Source of the DNA: Streptomyces sp. NBC_01294
GTDB taxonomy: Bacteria > Actinomycetota > Actinomycetes > Streptomycetales > Streptomycetaceae
DNA length: 64,000 bases
Assembly (NCBI RefSeq): GCF_035917235.1
Contig: NZ_CP108423.1
Coordinates: 3,537,001 to 3,601,000, forward strand
Direction: 5' to 3'
Positions 46,370 through 55,089 of the stretch are shown piece by piece; positions within the stretch are counted from its first letter, which is position 1; every line of letters starts with the position of its first letter. The notes beneath the pieces are model-generated. The model did not search any database. It had not been told where the DNA came from and saw nothing but the letters and a program-made list of their open reading frames with translations. The position numbers were made by a program, and so were the translations under genes.

Positions 46370-47812
46370 CTACGAGGCGGCCGCGACGGCGGCGGCGAGC
46401 TTGTCGAGGGCCTTCTCGGCTCCCTCGGGGCCGGGGGTGCCGGCGGTGAGGAAGGCGAAGGCGAGCAGTCGGCCGGAGGAGTCGACGACGGTGCCGGAGA
46501 GGGAGTTGACGCCGGTCAGGGTGCCGGTCTTGGCCCGGACCAGGCCGGCGGCGGGGGAGCTGCCGGAGTTGCGGGCGCGCAGGGTTCCGGTGAATCCGGC
46601 GACGGGCAGTCCGGTGAGGACGGGCCGCAGCTCCGGGCGTTGCGGGTCGGCGGCCTTGGTGAGGAGTCCGGTCAGGAGGCCGGCGCTGATCTTGTCGGCG
46701 CGGTTGAGGCCGCTGCCGTCGGCGAAGCGGGAGCCGGTGACGTCGACGCCGAGGGCGGCGAGCTTGGCGGTGACGGCCTTCTCGGCGCCTTCGAAGCTGG
46801 CGGGCTGTCCGGAGGCGAGGGCGGTCTGCCGGGCGAGGGCTTCGGCGATGTCGTTGTCGCTGTTGGTGAGCATCCGCTCGACGAGTCCGGCCACGGGGGT
46901 GGAGAGGGTGACGGCCAGCGGCTGGGCGCCGGCGGCGGTCTTGGCCCGGCCGGGTTCGCCGGTGACCTTGATGCCGCGTTCGGTCAGCAGGGTGCGGAAG
47001 GTGCGGGCGGCGTCCTTGGAGGGGTCCTCGGTGCGTTCCGCGGGTCCGGAGGTGGAGTCGCCCCTGCGGCCCTCGTCGGCCGTCAGGGCGGTCACGAGGG
47101 CGATGTTGGGGTTGACGCCGATCGGGTGGCGGGCCGGGCCGGTGTAGAGGCTGTCGTCGTAGCCCAGGGTCACGGTGTCGGTGCCGGCGGCCTTGAGGGC
47201 CTGGGCGGTGTCGGCGGCGAGGACGACGAGGCTGCCGCCGGATCCGGCGGGGTTCTTCTCCTTGGCGGTGAGGGAGGGGTCGCCGCCGCCGACCAGGACG
47301 ATGTGTCCGGGGGCGGTGCCGGGCGCGACGGTGGTCCTGATGCGGTGCTCGGGCCCGAGGGCGGCCAGGGCCGCGGCGGCGGTGGCGATCTTGACGGTGG
47401 AGGCGGGGGTCATCGCGTCCCGCGCCCCGGTCTCGTAGAGCACCTGTCCGGTGGCGGTGTCGACGACGGAGGCGGTACGGACGGTGCCGAGCGCGGGGTC
47501 GGCGAGGAGGGGCTTCAGCGCGGCGGCGAGGCTCCCGGAGGCGGCGGGGGCGGCCGGCTGCCTGCCCGGGGCGGCGGGGCCGATGGCGCCGAGTACGCCG
47601 GGGGCGCTGGGCGCGGCCTGCGGCAGGGCTCCCGAGCCGGGTCCGGCGCCGTGATCTGCGCCACCCGTACGGCCCCAGGAGGCGGCGCTGTCCCGCTCGG
47701 CCTTACGCTGGCCGGAGTCCCACGGACCGGCGGCGGCCACCGCTGCCACCGACAGGGCGAGGCCGGCGACGGCCGCACCTGCGATGAGCTGCCACGTCTT
47801 GTCCAATGGCAC
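46370..47812 (-). CDS. dacB: D-alanyl-D-alanine carboxypeptidase/endopeptidase, PBP4 class
   Basis: 480 aa from the GTG giving VPLDKTWQLIAGAAVAG. A membrane or signal helix lies at residues 6-30, then a Pro/Ala/Gly linker. The serine peptidase S13 motifs are SxxK in TPASTVKIATAAAAL, SxN in MLTNSDNDIAEALARQ and KTG in LVRAKTGTLTGVN. It trims or cleaves peptidoglycan peptides outside the membrane and is a beta-lactam target. It is divergent from ppa. Confidence 0.93.
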   Translation of the reverse strand: MPLDKTWQLIAGAAVAGLALSVAAVAAAGPWDSGQRKAERDSAASWGRTGGADHGAGPGSGALPQAAPSAPGVLGAIGPAAPGRQPAAPAASGSLAAALKPLLADPALGTVRTASVVDTATGQVLYETGARDAMTPASTVKIATAAAALAALGPEHRIRTTVAPGTAPGHIVLVGGGDPSLTAKEKNPAGSGGSLVVLAADTAQALKAAGTDTVTLGYDDSLYTGPARHPIGVNPNIALVTALTADEGRRGDSTSGPAERTEDPSKDAARTFRTLLTERGIKVTGEPGRAKTAAGAQPLAVTLSTPVAGLVERMLTNSDNDIAEALARQTALASGQPASFEGAEKAVTAKLAALGVDVTGSRFADGSGLNRADKISAGLLTGLLTKAADPQRPELRPVLTGLPVAGFTGTLRARNSGSSPAAGLVRAKTGTLTGVNSLSGTVVDSSGRLLAFAFLTAGTPGPEGAEKALDKLAAAVAAAS

Positions 47813-47975
47813 CTCGGACCAGCCCCTTTCGCGATCACACATATGCGTGAGGGACACTTAACCACTGCGTCTTGCCGCGAGCATGGCACCCCACCCGGCA
47901 GGGCTGGGCCGGACGCGCATGCAGTCGCACCAACGCAGTCTCGAAGCAATGAAGCTGATCATGGAGGAGCAGGAC

Positions 47976-48470
47976 GTGGAGTTCGACGTCACCATCGAGA
48001 TCCCCAAGGGTTCGCGGAACAAGTACGAGGTGGACCACGAGACCGGCCGGATCCGTCTGGACCGTCGCCTCTTCACCTCGACCAGCTACCCGGCCGACTA
48101 CGGCTTCGTCGAGAACACCCTGGGCGAGGACGGCGACCCGCTGGACGCGCTGGTCATCCTTGACGAGCCGACCTTCCCGGGCTGCCTGATCAAGTGCCGC
48201 GCCATCGGCATGTTCCGCATGACGGACGAGGCGGGCGGCGACGACAAGCTGCTGTGCGTGCCGGCCTCCGACCCGCGTGTCGAGCACCTGCGCGACATCC
48301 ACCACGTGTCCGAGTTCGACCGCCTGGAGATCCAGCACTTCTTCGAGGTCTACAAGGACCTGGAGCCGGGCAAGTCGGTCGAGGGCGCGAACTGGGTCGG
48401 CCGCACCGAGGCCGAGGCCGAGATCGAGGCCTCGTACAAGCGCCTGGAGGCGCAGGGCGGCCACCACTAG
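47976..48470 (+). CDS. ppa: Inorganic pyrophosphatase
   Basis: 164 aa from the GTG giving [20 protein letters not shown], with GGAGGAG six bases ahead; the longer open frame includes the divergent promoter. Family I PPase: [32 protein letters not shown] with the metal-binding aspartates, and [13 protein letters not shown]. It drives biosynthesis by removing pyrophosphate. It is followed by a 16-bp terminator stem. Confidence 0.96.
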   Translation: MEFDVTIEIPKGSRNKYEVDHETGRIRLDRRLFTSTSYPADYGFVENTLGEDGDPLDALVILDEPTFPGCLIKCRAIGMFRMTDEAGGDDKLLCVPASDPRVEHLRDIHHVSEFDRLEIQHFFEVYKDLEPGKSVEGANWVGRTEAEAEIEASYKRLEAQGGHH

Positions 48471-48517
48471 GCTCCGCCGGTGGGCAGGGTCGGGGGGATC
48501 CCCCGGGCCCTTGGCTT

Positions 48518-48561
48518 CGACAGTGGGCGGCACTCCATCGCGGGGGTGCCGCCCACTGTCG
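48518..48561 (+). terminator. Strong terminator-like hairpin after ppa
   Basis: CGACAGTGGGCGGCAC pairs perfectly with its complement over 16 bases around a 12-base loop, 47 bp past the ppa stop. Confidence 0.78.
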
Positions 48562-48589
48562 TGTGCGGAGCCGGGCTGCGCCCGGACCT

Positions 48590-48635
48590 GGGGCTCCGCC
48601 CCAGACCCCACGCCTCAAACGCCGGCGAGGCTGAA
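48590..48635 (+). repeat. REP-like GC-rich intergenic repeat, single copy
   Basis: GGGGCTCCGCCCC then CACGCCTCAAACGCCGGCG and AGGCTGAA: one full unit of the family at 10364, between the ppa terminator and the exporter gene. Confidence 0.7.
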
Positions 48636-48714
48636 CGGCGCGGCGGCCTGCCTTCGCCGGGGAGGAAACGGTTCCGCATACTGATACGGCAGGTGATCAC
48701 GGACGGGAGGACGC

Positions 48715-50355
48715 GTGGCGGAGGCCGACGGGGCCGAGGACAGGAAGCCCCAGTCCGACGAGGCGCACAGCGCCTTCTCAGTCCCGCCCGGGATGGAGCC
48801 GGAGGTTCCCGAGGAGGACCAGCCCACCTCGGAATTCGTCCGTCCGGCGGGCGCCGAGATGGTGCAGCCCGAGCCTGAGGGATCGGCTTTCGCGATGCCG
48901 GCCACCTACAGCGCCGCGCACTCCCCGCCCGCCTACACCCCCGGCCAGGACTTCCCCCTCGGCGGGCCCAAGGAATCCCCCTGGCAGGACCGCATGCGCA
49001 CGATGCTGCGCATGCCGGTCGACGTGCGCCCCGTACCGGATCTCGTGCAGCGGCCGAGCGAGGCCGGGCCCGCCGTGGGCCGCGTGCTCGACCTGACCCT
49101 GCGCATCGGCGAGCTGCTGCTCGCGGGCGGCGAGGGCGCCGAGGACGTGGAGGCCGCGATGTTCGCGGTGACCCGCTCCTACGGGCTGGACCGCTGCGAG
49201 CCCACCGTCACCTTCACCCTGCTGTCGATCACCCACCAGCCCTCGCTGGTGGACCATCCGGTCTCGGCGAACCGGACCGTGCGCCGCCGCGGCCCCGACT
49301 ACAACCGGCTCTCGGCCGTCTACCGGCTGGTGGACGACATCAGCGCCCCCGAGATCGACATCTCGCTGGAGGAGGCCTACCGGCGCCTCGCCGAGATCCG
49401 CCGCAACCGGCACCCGTACCCCGGCTGGATGCTCACCTCCGCCGCCGGGCTGCTCGCCGGCGCCGCCTCCACCCTGGTCGGCGGCGGAGTGCTGGTCTTC
49501 ATCGCGGCGGCGCTCGGCGCGGTCCTCGGCGACCGGCTGGCATGGCTGTGCGCCGGGCGCGGGCTGCCGGAGTTCTACCAGTTCGTGGTCGCGGCGATGC
49601 CGCCGGCCGCGATCGGGGTGGCGCTGAACATGACCGGGATCGACGTCAAGGCCTCCGCCGTGATCACCGGCGGGCTCTTCGCGCTGCTGCCCGGGCGGGC
49701 CCTGGTCGCGGCCGTGCAGGACGGCCTGACCGGCTTCTACATCACCGCCTCCGCCCGGCTGCTGGAGGTCATGTACCTCTTCATCGGCATCATCATGGGC
49801 GTGCTGGTCGTGCTCTACATCGGGCTCCAGTTCGACGCCTCCCCGAAGCCGGAGGAGGTCCTGGAGATCACCGAGCGGCCGCTGATCCAGATCGCGGCCT
49901 CGATGGTGCTGGTGTTCACCTTCGCGATCCTGCTCCAGCAGGAGCGCTCCACCGTGGCGATCGTGACGCTGAACGGCGCGGTGGCGTGGGTGACGTTCGG
50001 GGCCATGCACTACGCGGGCAACATCCCGCCCGTGCCGTCCACGGCCGTCGCGGCGGGGCTGGTGGGGCTGTTCGGGCAGCTCTTCTCGCGCTACCGCTTC
50101 GCGTCCGCGCTGCCGTACGTGACGGCCGCCATCGGCCCGCTGCTGCCCGGCTCGGCGACCTACTACGGGCTGCTGCTGATCGCCGAGGACCGGCTGAACG
50201 AGGGGCTGGGCTCGCTGGTGAACGCCGCGGCCATCGCGCTGGCCATCGCGATCGGGGTGAACCTGGGGTCGGAGACCTCACGGCTGTTCATGCGGATCCC
50301 GGGAGCCGCGAGCGCCGCGAAGCGCCGTGCGGCGAAGCGGACCCGCGGCTTCTGA
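48715..50355 (+). CDS. ThrE-type threonine/serine exporter (DUF1212 + DUF3815)
   Basis: 546 aa starting GTG. The hydrophilic N-terminus of about 110 residues is acidic and Pro-rich. The DUF1212 half has LDLTLRIGELLLAGGEGAEDVE and SYGLDRCEPTVTFTLLS near residue 150. About ten helices follow, including MLTSAAGLLAGAASTLVGGG, MPPAAIGVALNMTGIDVKAS and YVTAAIGPLLPGSATYYGLL. In Corynebacterium ThrE exports threonine and serine; this is the single-chain form. It stands alone, ended by a hairpin. Confidence 0.88.
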   Translation: MAEADGAEDRKPQSDEAHSAFSVPPGMEPEVPEEDQPTSEFVRPAGAEMVQPEPEGSAFAMPATYSAAHSPPAYTPGQDFPLGGPKESPWQDRMRTMLRMPVDVRPVPDLVQRPSEAGPAVGRVLDLTLRIGELLLAGGEGAEDVEAAMFAVTRSYGLDRCEPTVTFTLLSITHQPSLVDHPVSANRTVRRRGPDYNRLSAVYRLVDDISAPEIDISLEEAYRRLAEIRRNRHPYPGWMLTSAAGLLAGAASTLVGGGVLVFIAAALGAVLGDRLAWLCAGRGLPEFYQFVVAAMPPAAIGVALNMTGIDVKASAVITGGLFALLPGRALVAAVQDGLTGFYITASARLLEVMYLFIGIIMGVLVVLYIGLQFDASPKPEEVLEITERPLIQIAASMVLVFTFAILLQQERSTVAIVTLNGAVAWVTFGAMHYAGNIPPVPSTAVAAGLVGLFGQLFSRYRFASALPYVTAAIGPLLPGSATYYGLLLIAEDRLNEGLGSLVNAAAIALAIAIGVNLGSETSRLFMRIPGAASAAKRRAAKRTRGF

Positions 50356-50371
50356 CCGGCTTGGGCACGCG

Positions 50372-50407
50372 TACGCCCCGCAGGCTCTCGCGTGCCTGCG
50401 GGGCGTA
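50372..50407. terminator. Terminator-like hairpin after the exporter gene
   Basis: TACGCCCCGCAGG pairs with CCTGCGGGGCGTA over 13 bases around a ten-base loop, between the convergent exporter and DedA genes. Confidence 0.72.
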
Positions 50408-50429
50408 GCCGAGCGCGGCTCACCGATTC

Positions 50430-50475
50430 GGGGCTCCGCCCCGGACCCCGCGCCTCAATCGCCGGCGAGGCTGAA
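50430..50475 (+). repeat. REP-like GC-rich intergenic repeat, single copy
   Basis: GGGGCTCCGCCCC, then CGCGCCTCAATCGCCGGCG and AGGCTGAA; the unit ends directly at the stop codon of the DedA gene. Same family as at 10364. Confidence 0.7.
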
Positions 50476-51183
50476 TCAGCGCTTGGCGTGGCGGCCGCGC
50501 TGGGGGCCGGAGTCCTCGACCGTGCCGGGCGCGGCGGGCGCCTGGCCGGCGGTCGCCCTGTTCGCCTTGTTCTCCTTGCGGGCCTTGAGGACCTCGAAGA
50601 CCACCGGGATGACCGAGATGAGGACGATGCCCACCAGGATCGGCTCGACGTTGGTCTTGATGAACTCGATCTGGCCGAGCCAGTAGCCCGCGACCGTGAC
50701 ACCGGCGCCCCAGGCGACGCCGCCGATGACGTTGTAGGTCAGGAAGGTGCGGTACTTCATCGAGCCGGCGCCCGCGACCATCGGGGCGAAGGTGCGGATG
50801 ATCGGCACGAACCGGGCGAGCACGATGGCCTTCGGGCCGTGCCGGTCCATGAACTCGTGCGCCTTGTCGAGGTTCTCCCGCTTGAAGAGCTTGGAGTTCG
50901 GCCGGTTGAAGAGCTTCGGGCCGAAGAACTTGCCGATCATGTAGCCGACCTGGTCGCCGATGATGGCGGCGGCCACGATCAGCGTGCAGACCAGCCACAG
51001 CGGCTGCTTGATGTACTGCCCGTCCGCGACCAGCAGACCTGCCGTGAACAGCAGCGAGTCGCCCGGCAGGAAGGCGAAGAGCCCCGACTCGGCGAAGACG
51101 ATGACCAGGATGCCGATCAGGCCGAAGTGCGAGATCAGATAGTCCGGACTGAGCCACTCAGGGCCGAGCGCAAGCGTTTCCAC
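50476..51183 (-). CDS. DedA-family membrane protein
   Basis: 235 aa from the GTG giving VETLALGPEWLSPDYLISHFG. It has the family features: FGLIGILVIVFAESGLFAFLPGDSLLF with the conserved acidic residue, AAAIIGDQVGYMIGKFFG, ARFVPIIRTFAPMVAGAGSM and VIGGVAWGAGVTVAGYWLG. DedA proteins are proton-linked lipid or undecaprenyl-phosphate transporters. The C-terminal tail is basic (GPQRGRHAKR). Confidence 0.9.
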   Translation of the reverse strand: METLALGPEWLSPDYLISHFGLIGILVIVFAESGLFAFLPGDSLLFTAGLLVADGQYIKQPLWLVCTLIVAAAIIGDQVGYMIGKFFGPKLFNRPNSKLFKRENLDKAHEFMDRHGPKAIVLARFVPIIRTFAPMVAGAGSMKYRTFLTYNVIGGVAWGAGVTVAGYWLGQIEFIKTNVEPILVGIVLISVIPVVFEVLKARKENKANRATAGQAPAAPGTVEDSGPQRGRHAKR

Positions 51184-51300
51184 GGGTTCCGGGCTCTCCT
51201 GGATCGAGGGGGTGCGGGGGGCGGGCGGTCTCAATTATCAACGCACACGACCCCCGCCCGGTTCCAGGGCCCGGAGGGGGCGTGTGCGTGACGTCCGCGC

Positions 51301-51732
51301 CTACACGTGGCGTACGGCGTTGGCCGTGATCGAGTCCCGCAGATGCGCGGCCATGCCGGGCTTGACGGCGTCGTAGAACGCCGTGAACCGCTCGTCCGTG
51401 ACGTACATCTCGCCGAGGCAGGTGTGCATCTCGTACGGGCACTCGTAGAACCACGTGCTGATGTGCCGGCGGTGTTCCTCGGCCAGGTCCATCGCCCGCT
51501 CGCCTTCCGCGGGCTCACCGGCCTCCATGAGGGCCGCGTACCGGCTGCCCCAGCCGGCGGACTCGTCCTGGATCCGCTGCCAGTCGTCCTTCGTGTACGA
51601 GGCCGCGCGGCGCTGCGACTGGGCGTAGGCGTCGGTGCCGCCCCAGCGCTGCTCGGCCTCCTGCGCGTACTGCTCGGGGTCGCTGTCCCCGAAGACCTCG
51701 AACTTCTCCTCGGGTGTGAGGTTGATGCCCAT
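51301..51732 (-). other. Internal translation start giving TipAS
   Basis: Within tipA the ATG at 51732 (MGINLTPEEK) has GGAGG eight bases ahead. This matches the known internal start in S. lividans that yields the stand-alone drug-binding TipAS (143 aa here), made in excess as a trap for thiopeptides. Confidence 0.75.
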
Positions 51733-52059
51733 CTTCTTCGCCTCCATGGCGTGCTCAACGGCCTTGGCCATCTGCTGGAGCCGGTCGATCCGGTCGGTCA
51801 GCAGGGCGTGCTGCCGGCGCAGATGCTCCCGCGGATCCGATTCCGGGTCGTCCAGCAGGACCGCGACCTCGTCGAGGGGGAAGCCGAGCTCCCGGTAGAA
51901 CAGGATCCGCTGCAGCCGGTCCAGGTCGGCGTCGTCGTACCGCCGGTGTCCCGCGTGGCTGCGGCCGCTCGGGCAGAGCAGACCGATCTCGTCGTAGTGG
52001 TGCAGGGTGCGCACCGTCACTCCGGCGAATCCGGCGACCTGGCCCACGGAGTGGCCCAT
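51301..52059 (-). CDS. tipA: TipAL-type MerR regulator with thiopeptide-binding TipAS domain
   Basis: 252 aa from the ATG with GGAGGG ahead. The MerR winged helix is GHSVGQVAGFAGVTVRTLHH plus SHAGHRRYDDADLDRLQRIL; a coiled coil follows (REHLRRQHALLTDRIDRLQQ). The TipAS antibiotic-binding domain starts at MGINLTPEEKFEVFGD. Cys207 and Cys214 (YECPYEMHTCLGEMY) stand exactly where the S. lividans protein has its thiostrepton-reactive cysteines. In that system drug binding turns TipAL into an activator of its own promoter. The promoter here (52091-52121) has the same architecture. Confidence 0.93.
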   Translation of the reverse strand: MGHSVGQVAGFAGVTVRTLHHYDEIGLLCPSGRSHAGHRRYDDADLDRLQRILFYRELGFPLDEVAVLLDDPESDPREHLRRQHALLTDRIDRLQQMAKAVEHAMEAKKMGINLTPEEKFEVFGDSDPEQYAQEAEQRWGGTDAYAQSQRRAASYTKDDWQRIQDESAGWGSRYAALMEAGEPAEGERAMDLAEEHRRHISTWFYECPYEMHTCLGEMYVTDERFTAFYDAVKPGMAAHLRDSITANAVRHV

Positions 52060-52090
52060 CGCTTCCCTCCTCTGTTCGGGTACGCCCTTC

Positions 52091-52121
52091 ACTGTGGTCC
52101 CTCACGCGGCGTGAGGTGCAA
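52091..52121 (-). promoter_or_regulatory. MerR-type autoregulated promoter of tipA
   Basis: Read on the minus strand: -35 TTGCAC, a 19-bp spacer holding the palindrome CCTCACGC-C-GCGTGAGG (52100-52116), and -10 CACAGT. The overlong 19-bp spacer is the mark of MerR-family activation, and the TTGCACCTCACG start is the same as in the S. lividans tipA promoter as I recall it. Confidence 0.85.
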
Positions 52122-52155
52122 GTCCTCTTCCGCCTCTGCCGCCGGCGGGGTCCGC

Positions 52156-53034
52156 CTAACGGCTGAGGCCGCGGAACCGGGCCACCGCCAGCGGGAAGAA
52201 GACCGCCAGCAGCAGGACCGGCCAGGCGACGGCGAGCAGTGCGGCATGGTCGGAGGCCCAGGACGGGGGCGCCGCCGCCGGGTTGCCGAACAGGTCGCGG
52301 ACCGCCGTCGCGGTGGCCGACATCGGGTTCCATTCCACCACCGCCCCCAGCCAGCCCGGCATCGACTGCGGCGTGGCGAAGGCGTTGGAGAGGAAGCCCA
52401 CCGGCCACACCAGGATCTGCACCGCCTGCACCAGTTCGGGCCGGCCCGCGACCATGCCGAGCCAGATCCCGATCCACAGCATCGCGAAGCGCAGCAGCAG
52501 GAGCAGTGCGAAGGCCAGCAGGGCGGCCGCGGGTGAGCCGTGCCAGCGCCAGCCGAGGAGGAGGCCGACGCCCGCCAGGACCGCGAGCCCCACGGCCGAC
52601 TGGAGCATGTCCGCCGCGCTGCGGCCGACCAGGACCGCCGAGGAGGACATCGGCATGGCGCGGAAGCGGTCGATGACGCCCTTGCCCAGGTCCTGGGTGA
52701 CCGCCGTCATCGTCGCCTCCAGTCCGAAGGCCATGGTCAGCGCGAGCATCCCGGGCACCAGGAACTCGACGTACTCGCCGTCGATGCCGCGCCCGCCGCC
52801 GACGAGGAAGCCGAACATCAGCAGCAGCATCACGGGGAAGACCAGTCCGACGACCATCTGGACCGGTTGGCGCGCCCAGTGGGCGAGTTCGCGCCGGGTC
52901 ATCGTCCAGGAGTCCACGAGCACCCAGGGGACGCCAGTGTGCGTGCTCACGCCCGTGTGCGGGCCCAGGCCCGTGCTCGTGCCCGTGCTCGTGCCCGTGC
53001 TCGTGCCCGTGCTGGTGCTGGTGCTGGTGCTCAT
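52156..53034 (-). CDS. ABC-2 type drug exporter permease (DrrB-like)
   Basis: 292 aa. Six helices follow an unusual N-terminus made of Ser-Thr-Gly repeats ([15 protein letters not shown]), coded by a 6/12-bp minisatellite. Family landmarks are [59 protein letters not shown] and [21 protein letters not shown]. It pairs with the ATPase upstream, whose stop its start overlaps by four bases. The substrate is presumably a hydrophobic drug. Confidence 0.88.
   Translation of the reverse strand: MSTSTSTSTGTSTGTSTGTSTGLGPHTGVSTHTGVPWVLVDSWTMTRRELAHWARQPVQMVVGLVFPVMLLLMFGFLVGGGRGIDGEYVEFLVPGMLALTMAFGLEATMTAVTQDLGKGVIDRFRAMPMSSSAVLVGRSAADMLQSAVGLAVLAGVGLLLGWRWHGSPAAALLAFALLLLLRFAMLWIGIWLGMVAGRPELVQAVQILVWPVGFLSNAFATPQSMPGWLGAVVEWNPMSATATAVRDLFGNPAAAPPSWASDHAALLAVAWPVLLLAVFFPLAVARFRGLSR
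52971..53031. repeat. Coding minisatellite in the permease N-terminus
   Basis: Tandem GTGCCCGTGCTC (12 bp) units followed by GTGCTG (6 bp) units on the plus strand, coding Ser-Thr and Gly-Thr dipeptides on the minus strand. Unit number changes by slippage would keep the frame. Confidence 0.8.
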
Positions 53035-53969
53035 GCGGCCACCTCCGCGGTGTTCGTACGGTCGGTCAGGTGCAGGAAGACCTCGTCGAGCGTGGGCCGC
53101 CGCACCGAGAGGTCCGCCGCCTCGATGCCGGCCTCCTCCAGCGCGCGCAGGGTCAGGGTCAGGCCCGCCATGCGGTCCTGGACCGGGAAGCTGAGCGTCA
53201 GGGAGTCGGGGTCGACGGACGGGTCCGGCAGCAGCGCCGCCGCCTGCCCGAGCCGTGCCGCGTCCCGCAGGACGACGACGATCCGGTCCGCCCCGACGAG
53301 GGCCTTCAGCTCGTCGGCCGTGCCCTCGGCGGCCACCCGCCCGGCGTCGATCAGCGCGATGCGGTCGGACAGCTGGTCGGCCTCCTCCAGGTACTGGGTG
53401 GTCAGCAGGACCGTCGTGCCGCCGCCCACCAGTGAGCGGACCGCGTTCCACACCTCGGCGCGGCCGCGCGGATCGAGCCCGGTGGTCGGCTCGTCCAGGA
53501 AGAGCACCTCCGGCTCGGTGATCAGGGACGCCGCGAGGTCGAGGCGGCGGCGCATGCCGCCGCTGTACTGCTTCACGGGCTTGCGGCCGGTGTCCGCGAG
53601 GCCGAACCGCTCCAGCAGTTCGTCGGCCCGCAGCCCGGCCCGCCGCGCGCCCAGGTGGTGCAGGCGCCCGAACATCTCCAGGTTCTGCCGCCCGGCCAGT
53701 TCCTCGTCGAGCGCCGCGTGCTGGCCGAGCAGGCCGATCCGGGCGCGGACGGCCGCCGCGTCCGTCCGTACGTCGTGGCCCGCCACCCGCACCGCGCCCT
53801 CGTCGTGCCGCAGCAGGGTGCTCATGATGCGGACCGCCGTGGTCTTGCCGGCTCCGTTGGGGCCGAGCACCGCGTGCACCGTTCCGCGTGCCACCTCCAG
53901 GTCGAGCCCGGCCAGGGCGGGCTTGTCGCCGTACCGCTTGTGGACGCCTTCGGCGGAGATCGCCGCCAT
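53031..53969 (-). CDS. ABC drug exporter ATPase (DrrA-like)
   Basis: 312 aa from the ATG giving [15 protein letters not shown], with GAGGAG ahead. Walker [18 protein letters not shown], signature [15 protein letters not shown], Walker [13 protein letters not shown] and H-loop [13 protein letters not shown]-terminal DrrA-type domain ([19 protein letters not shown]) follows. It energises the permease coded next. Transcription probably starts in the 78-bp gap holding two PadR-type palindromes. Confidence 0.92.
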   Translation of the reverse strand: MAAISAEGVHKRYGDKPALAGLDLEVARGTVHAVLGPNGAGKTTAVRIMSTLLRHDEGAVRVAGHDVRTDAAAVRARIGLLGQHAALDEELAGRQNLEMFGRLHHLGARRAGLRADELLERFGLADTGRKPVKQYSGGMRRRLDLAASLITEPEVLFLDEPTTGLDPRGRAEVWNAVRSLVGGGTTVLLTTQYLEEADQLSDRIALIDAGRVAAEGTADELKALVGADRIVVVLRDAARLGQAAALLPDPSVDPDSLTLSFPVQDRMAGLTLTLRALEEAGIEAADLSVRRPTLDEVFLHLTDRTNTAEVAA

Positions 53970-53988
53970 CACTTCGCTCCTCGATTAG

Positions 53989-54047
53989 TCAAATTTGAGT
54001 AGCAGGGCGGCAAACGTATGCCCGGATCTCCGGCTAGTCAAACTTGA
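53989..54047. promoter_or_regulatory. Two PadR-type operator palindromes before the exporter operon
   Basis: TAGTCAAATTTGAGTA (core TCAAATTTGA, 53989-53998) and TAGTCAAACTTGATTA (core TCAAACTTGA, 54038-54047) are copies 49 bp apart, between padR and the ATPase gene. The second runs up to the padR stop. A regulator dimer pair binding both, and so controlling the exporter, is the likely meaning. Confidence 0.6.
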
Positions 54048-54686
54048 TTACATGTCTCGCGGGTCCGGCCCGGTCGCGTACGGGTTCTCCTGCCCGTCCG
54101 CCAGGACCCCCACGAACGGTTCGCCGCCCTCGCCCGCGAAGGAGTACGCGCCCCCCTCGATCCGGGCGATCAGCCCCCGGGTCCACTCCGCCTCGGCGTC
54201 CCCGGAGTGGACCCACATGTGCATGATCTCGCCGATGTGGCCCAGCGCCTGCGGCCCGCCCTCCGGCGTGTAGTACTCGGTCACCGCCGACCGCCAGCCC
54301 GCCAGCTTCGCCAGCCGCTCCCGGAGCAGCGCGAGGACCTCCTCCCGCGGGAGGTCGACCATGAAGCCGATCGCCGCCGACAGCACGTCCGTCTTCTGGT
54401 CGTACGCCGCGAGCGCCTCGCGCAGCAGCCGGAAGTACTCCTCGCGCCCGGCGTCCGTCAGCTCGTACTCGGTGCGCGGGGGCCCGCCCGCCACGCTCGG
54501 CGCCACCTCGTGAGCGTGCAGGACGCCCTGCTTCGCCATCTGCTTGAGCGCGTGGTAGATCGATCCGGGCTTGGTGTTCGACCACTCGTGGGCGCCCCAG
54601 TACTCCAGGTCGTTGCGCACCTGGTACCCATGGGCCCGCCCGTGCTGGCGGACCGCACCGAGGACAAGAAGCCGGATCGCTGACAT
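54048..54686 (-). CDS. PadR-family transcriptional regulator
   Basis: 212 aa from the ATG giving MSAIRLLVLGAVRQHG. The winged helix holds AHGYQVRNDLEYWGAHEWSN, KPGSIYHALKQMAKQGVLHA and TEYELTDAGREEYFRLLREA; a C-terminal Vir_Tegu-like dimer helix region follows (PREEVLALLRERLAKLAGWR). PadR proteins commonly repress a neighbouring exporter until a drug binds. It lies 78 bp upstream of the DrrAB-like genes on the same strand. Confidence 0.9.
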   Translation of the reverse strand: MSAIRLLVLGAVRQHGRAHGYQVRNDLEYWGAHEWSNTKPGSIYHALKQMAKQGVLHAHEVAPSVAGGPPRTEYELTDAGREEYFRLLREALAAYDQKTDVLSAAIGFMVDLPREEVLALLRERLAKLAGWRSAVTEYYTPEGGPQALGHIGEIMHMWVHSGDAEAEWTRGLIARIEGGAYSFAGEGGEPFVGVLADGQENPYATGPDPRDM

Positions 54687-54854
54687 GGGGCCAGGCTCAC
54701 ACAGTTCTTTGGGTATCCAAAGTGATCGTGTGTGTCTGCCCATGGCGTCCGCGCCGGGGTGCCGAAGATGAGTTCACGAGTCGAATGAGTGACCTTGCAC
54801 CGAGACAGTCGTTGATCGGATGAGAGCACACGGGAGACAGGGGGTGGGTGGGCG

Positions 54855-55061
54855 TTGAGTCGGAAGCTACTGCTCGCGAATGGCGAGACTTCCCGCATCG
54901 CCTGCGCCCGTGCCGTTCTGCATATCGGAGTTGACGAGAGGACCGGTGAGCCACTGCCCGTCTCCGTGTTGGCTGAGCGGGTCGGCTGGGCCGCTGACCT
55001 GGTGTGCGGCATGGTGGATGCGCTTCTGGCCGGGCACTGGAACACCGCCGACGTCGACATC
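54855..55061 (+). pseudogene. TnpB/Cas12-superfamily nuclease gene, 5' part (interrupted by IS)
   Basis: 69 codons from TTG with AGGGGGTGGG ahead: SRKLLLANGETSRIACARAV, LHIGVDERTGEPLPVSVLAE, RVGWAADLVCGMVDALLAGH, then ADVDI up to the IS target site ATC. In place the frame stops three codons into the IS. Removing the IS and one ATC fuses it in frame to the 3' part, giving 656 aa. This segment looks like a small helical, winged-helix-type N-terminal domain, outside the usual TnpB core. The alternative, an independent 71-aa gene, is less likely because the fusion frame is exact. Confidence 0.75.
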
Positions 55062-55089
55062 GGGCCTTGACCCCGGATTTTGAACACAT

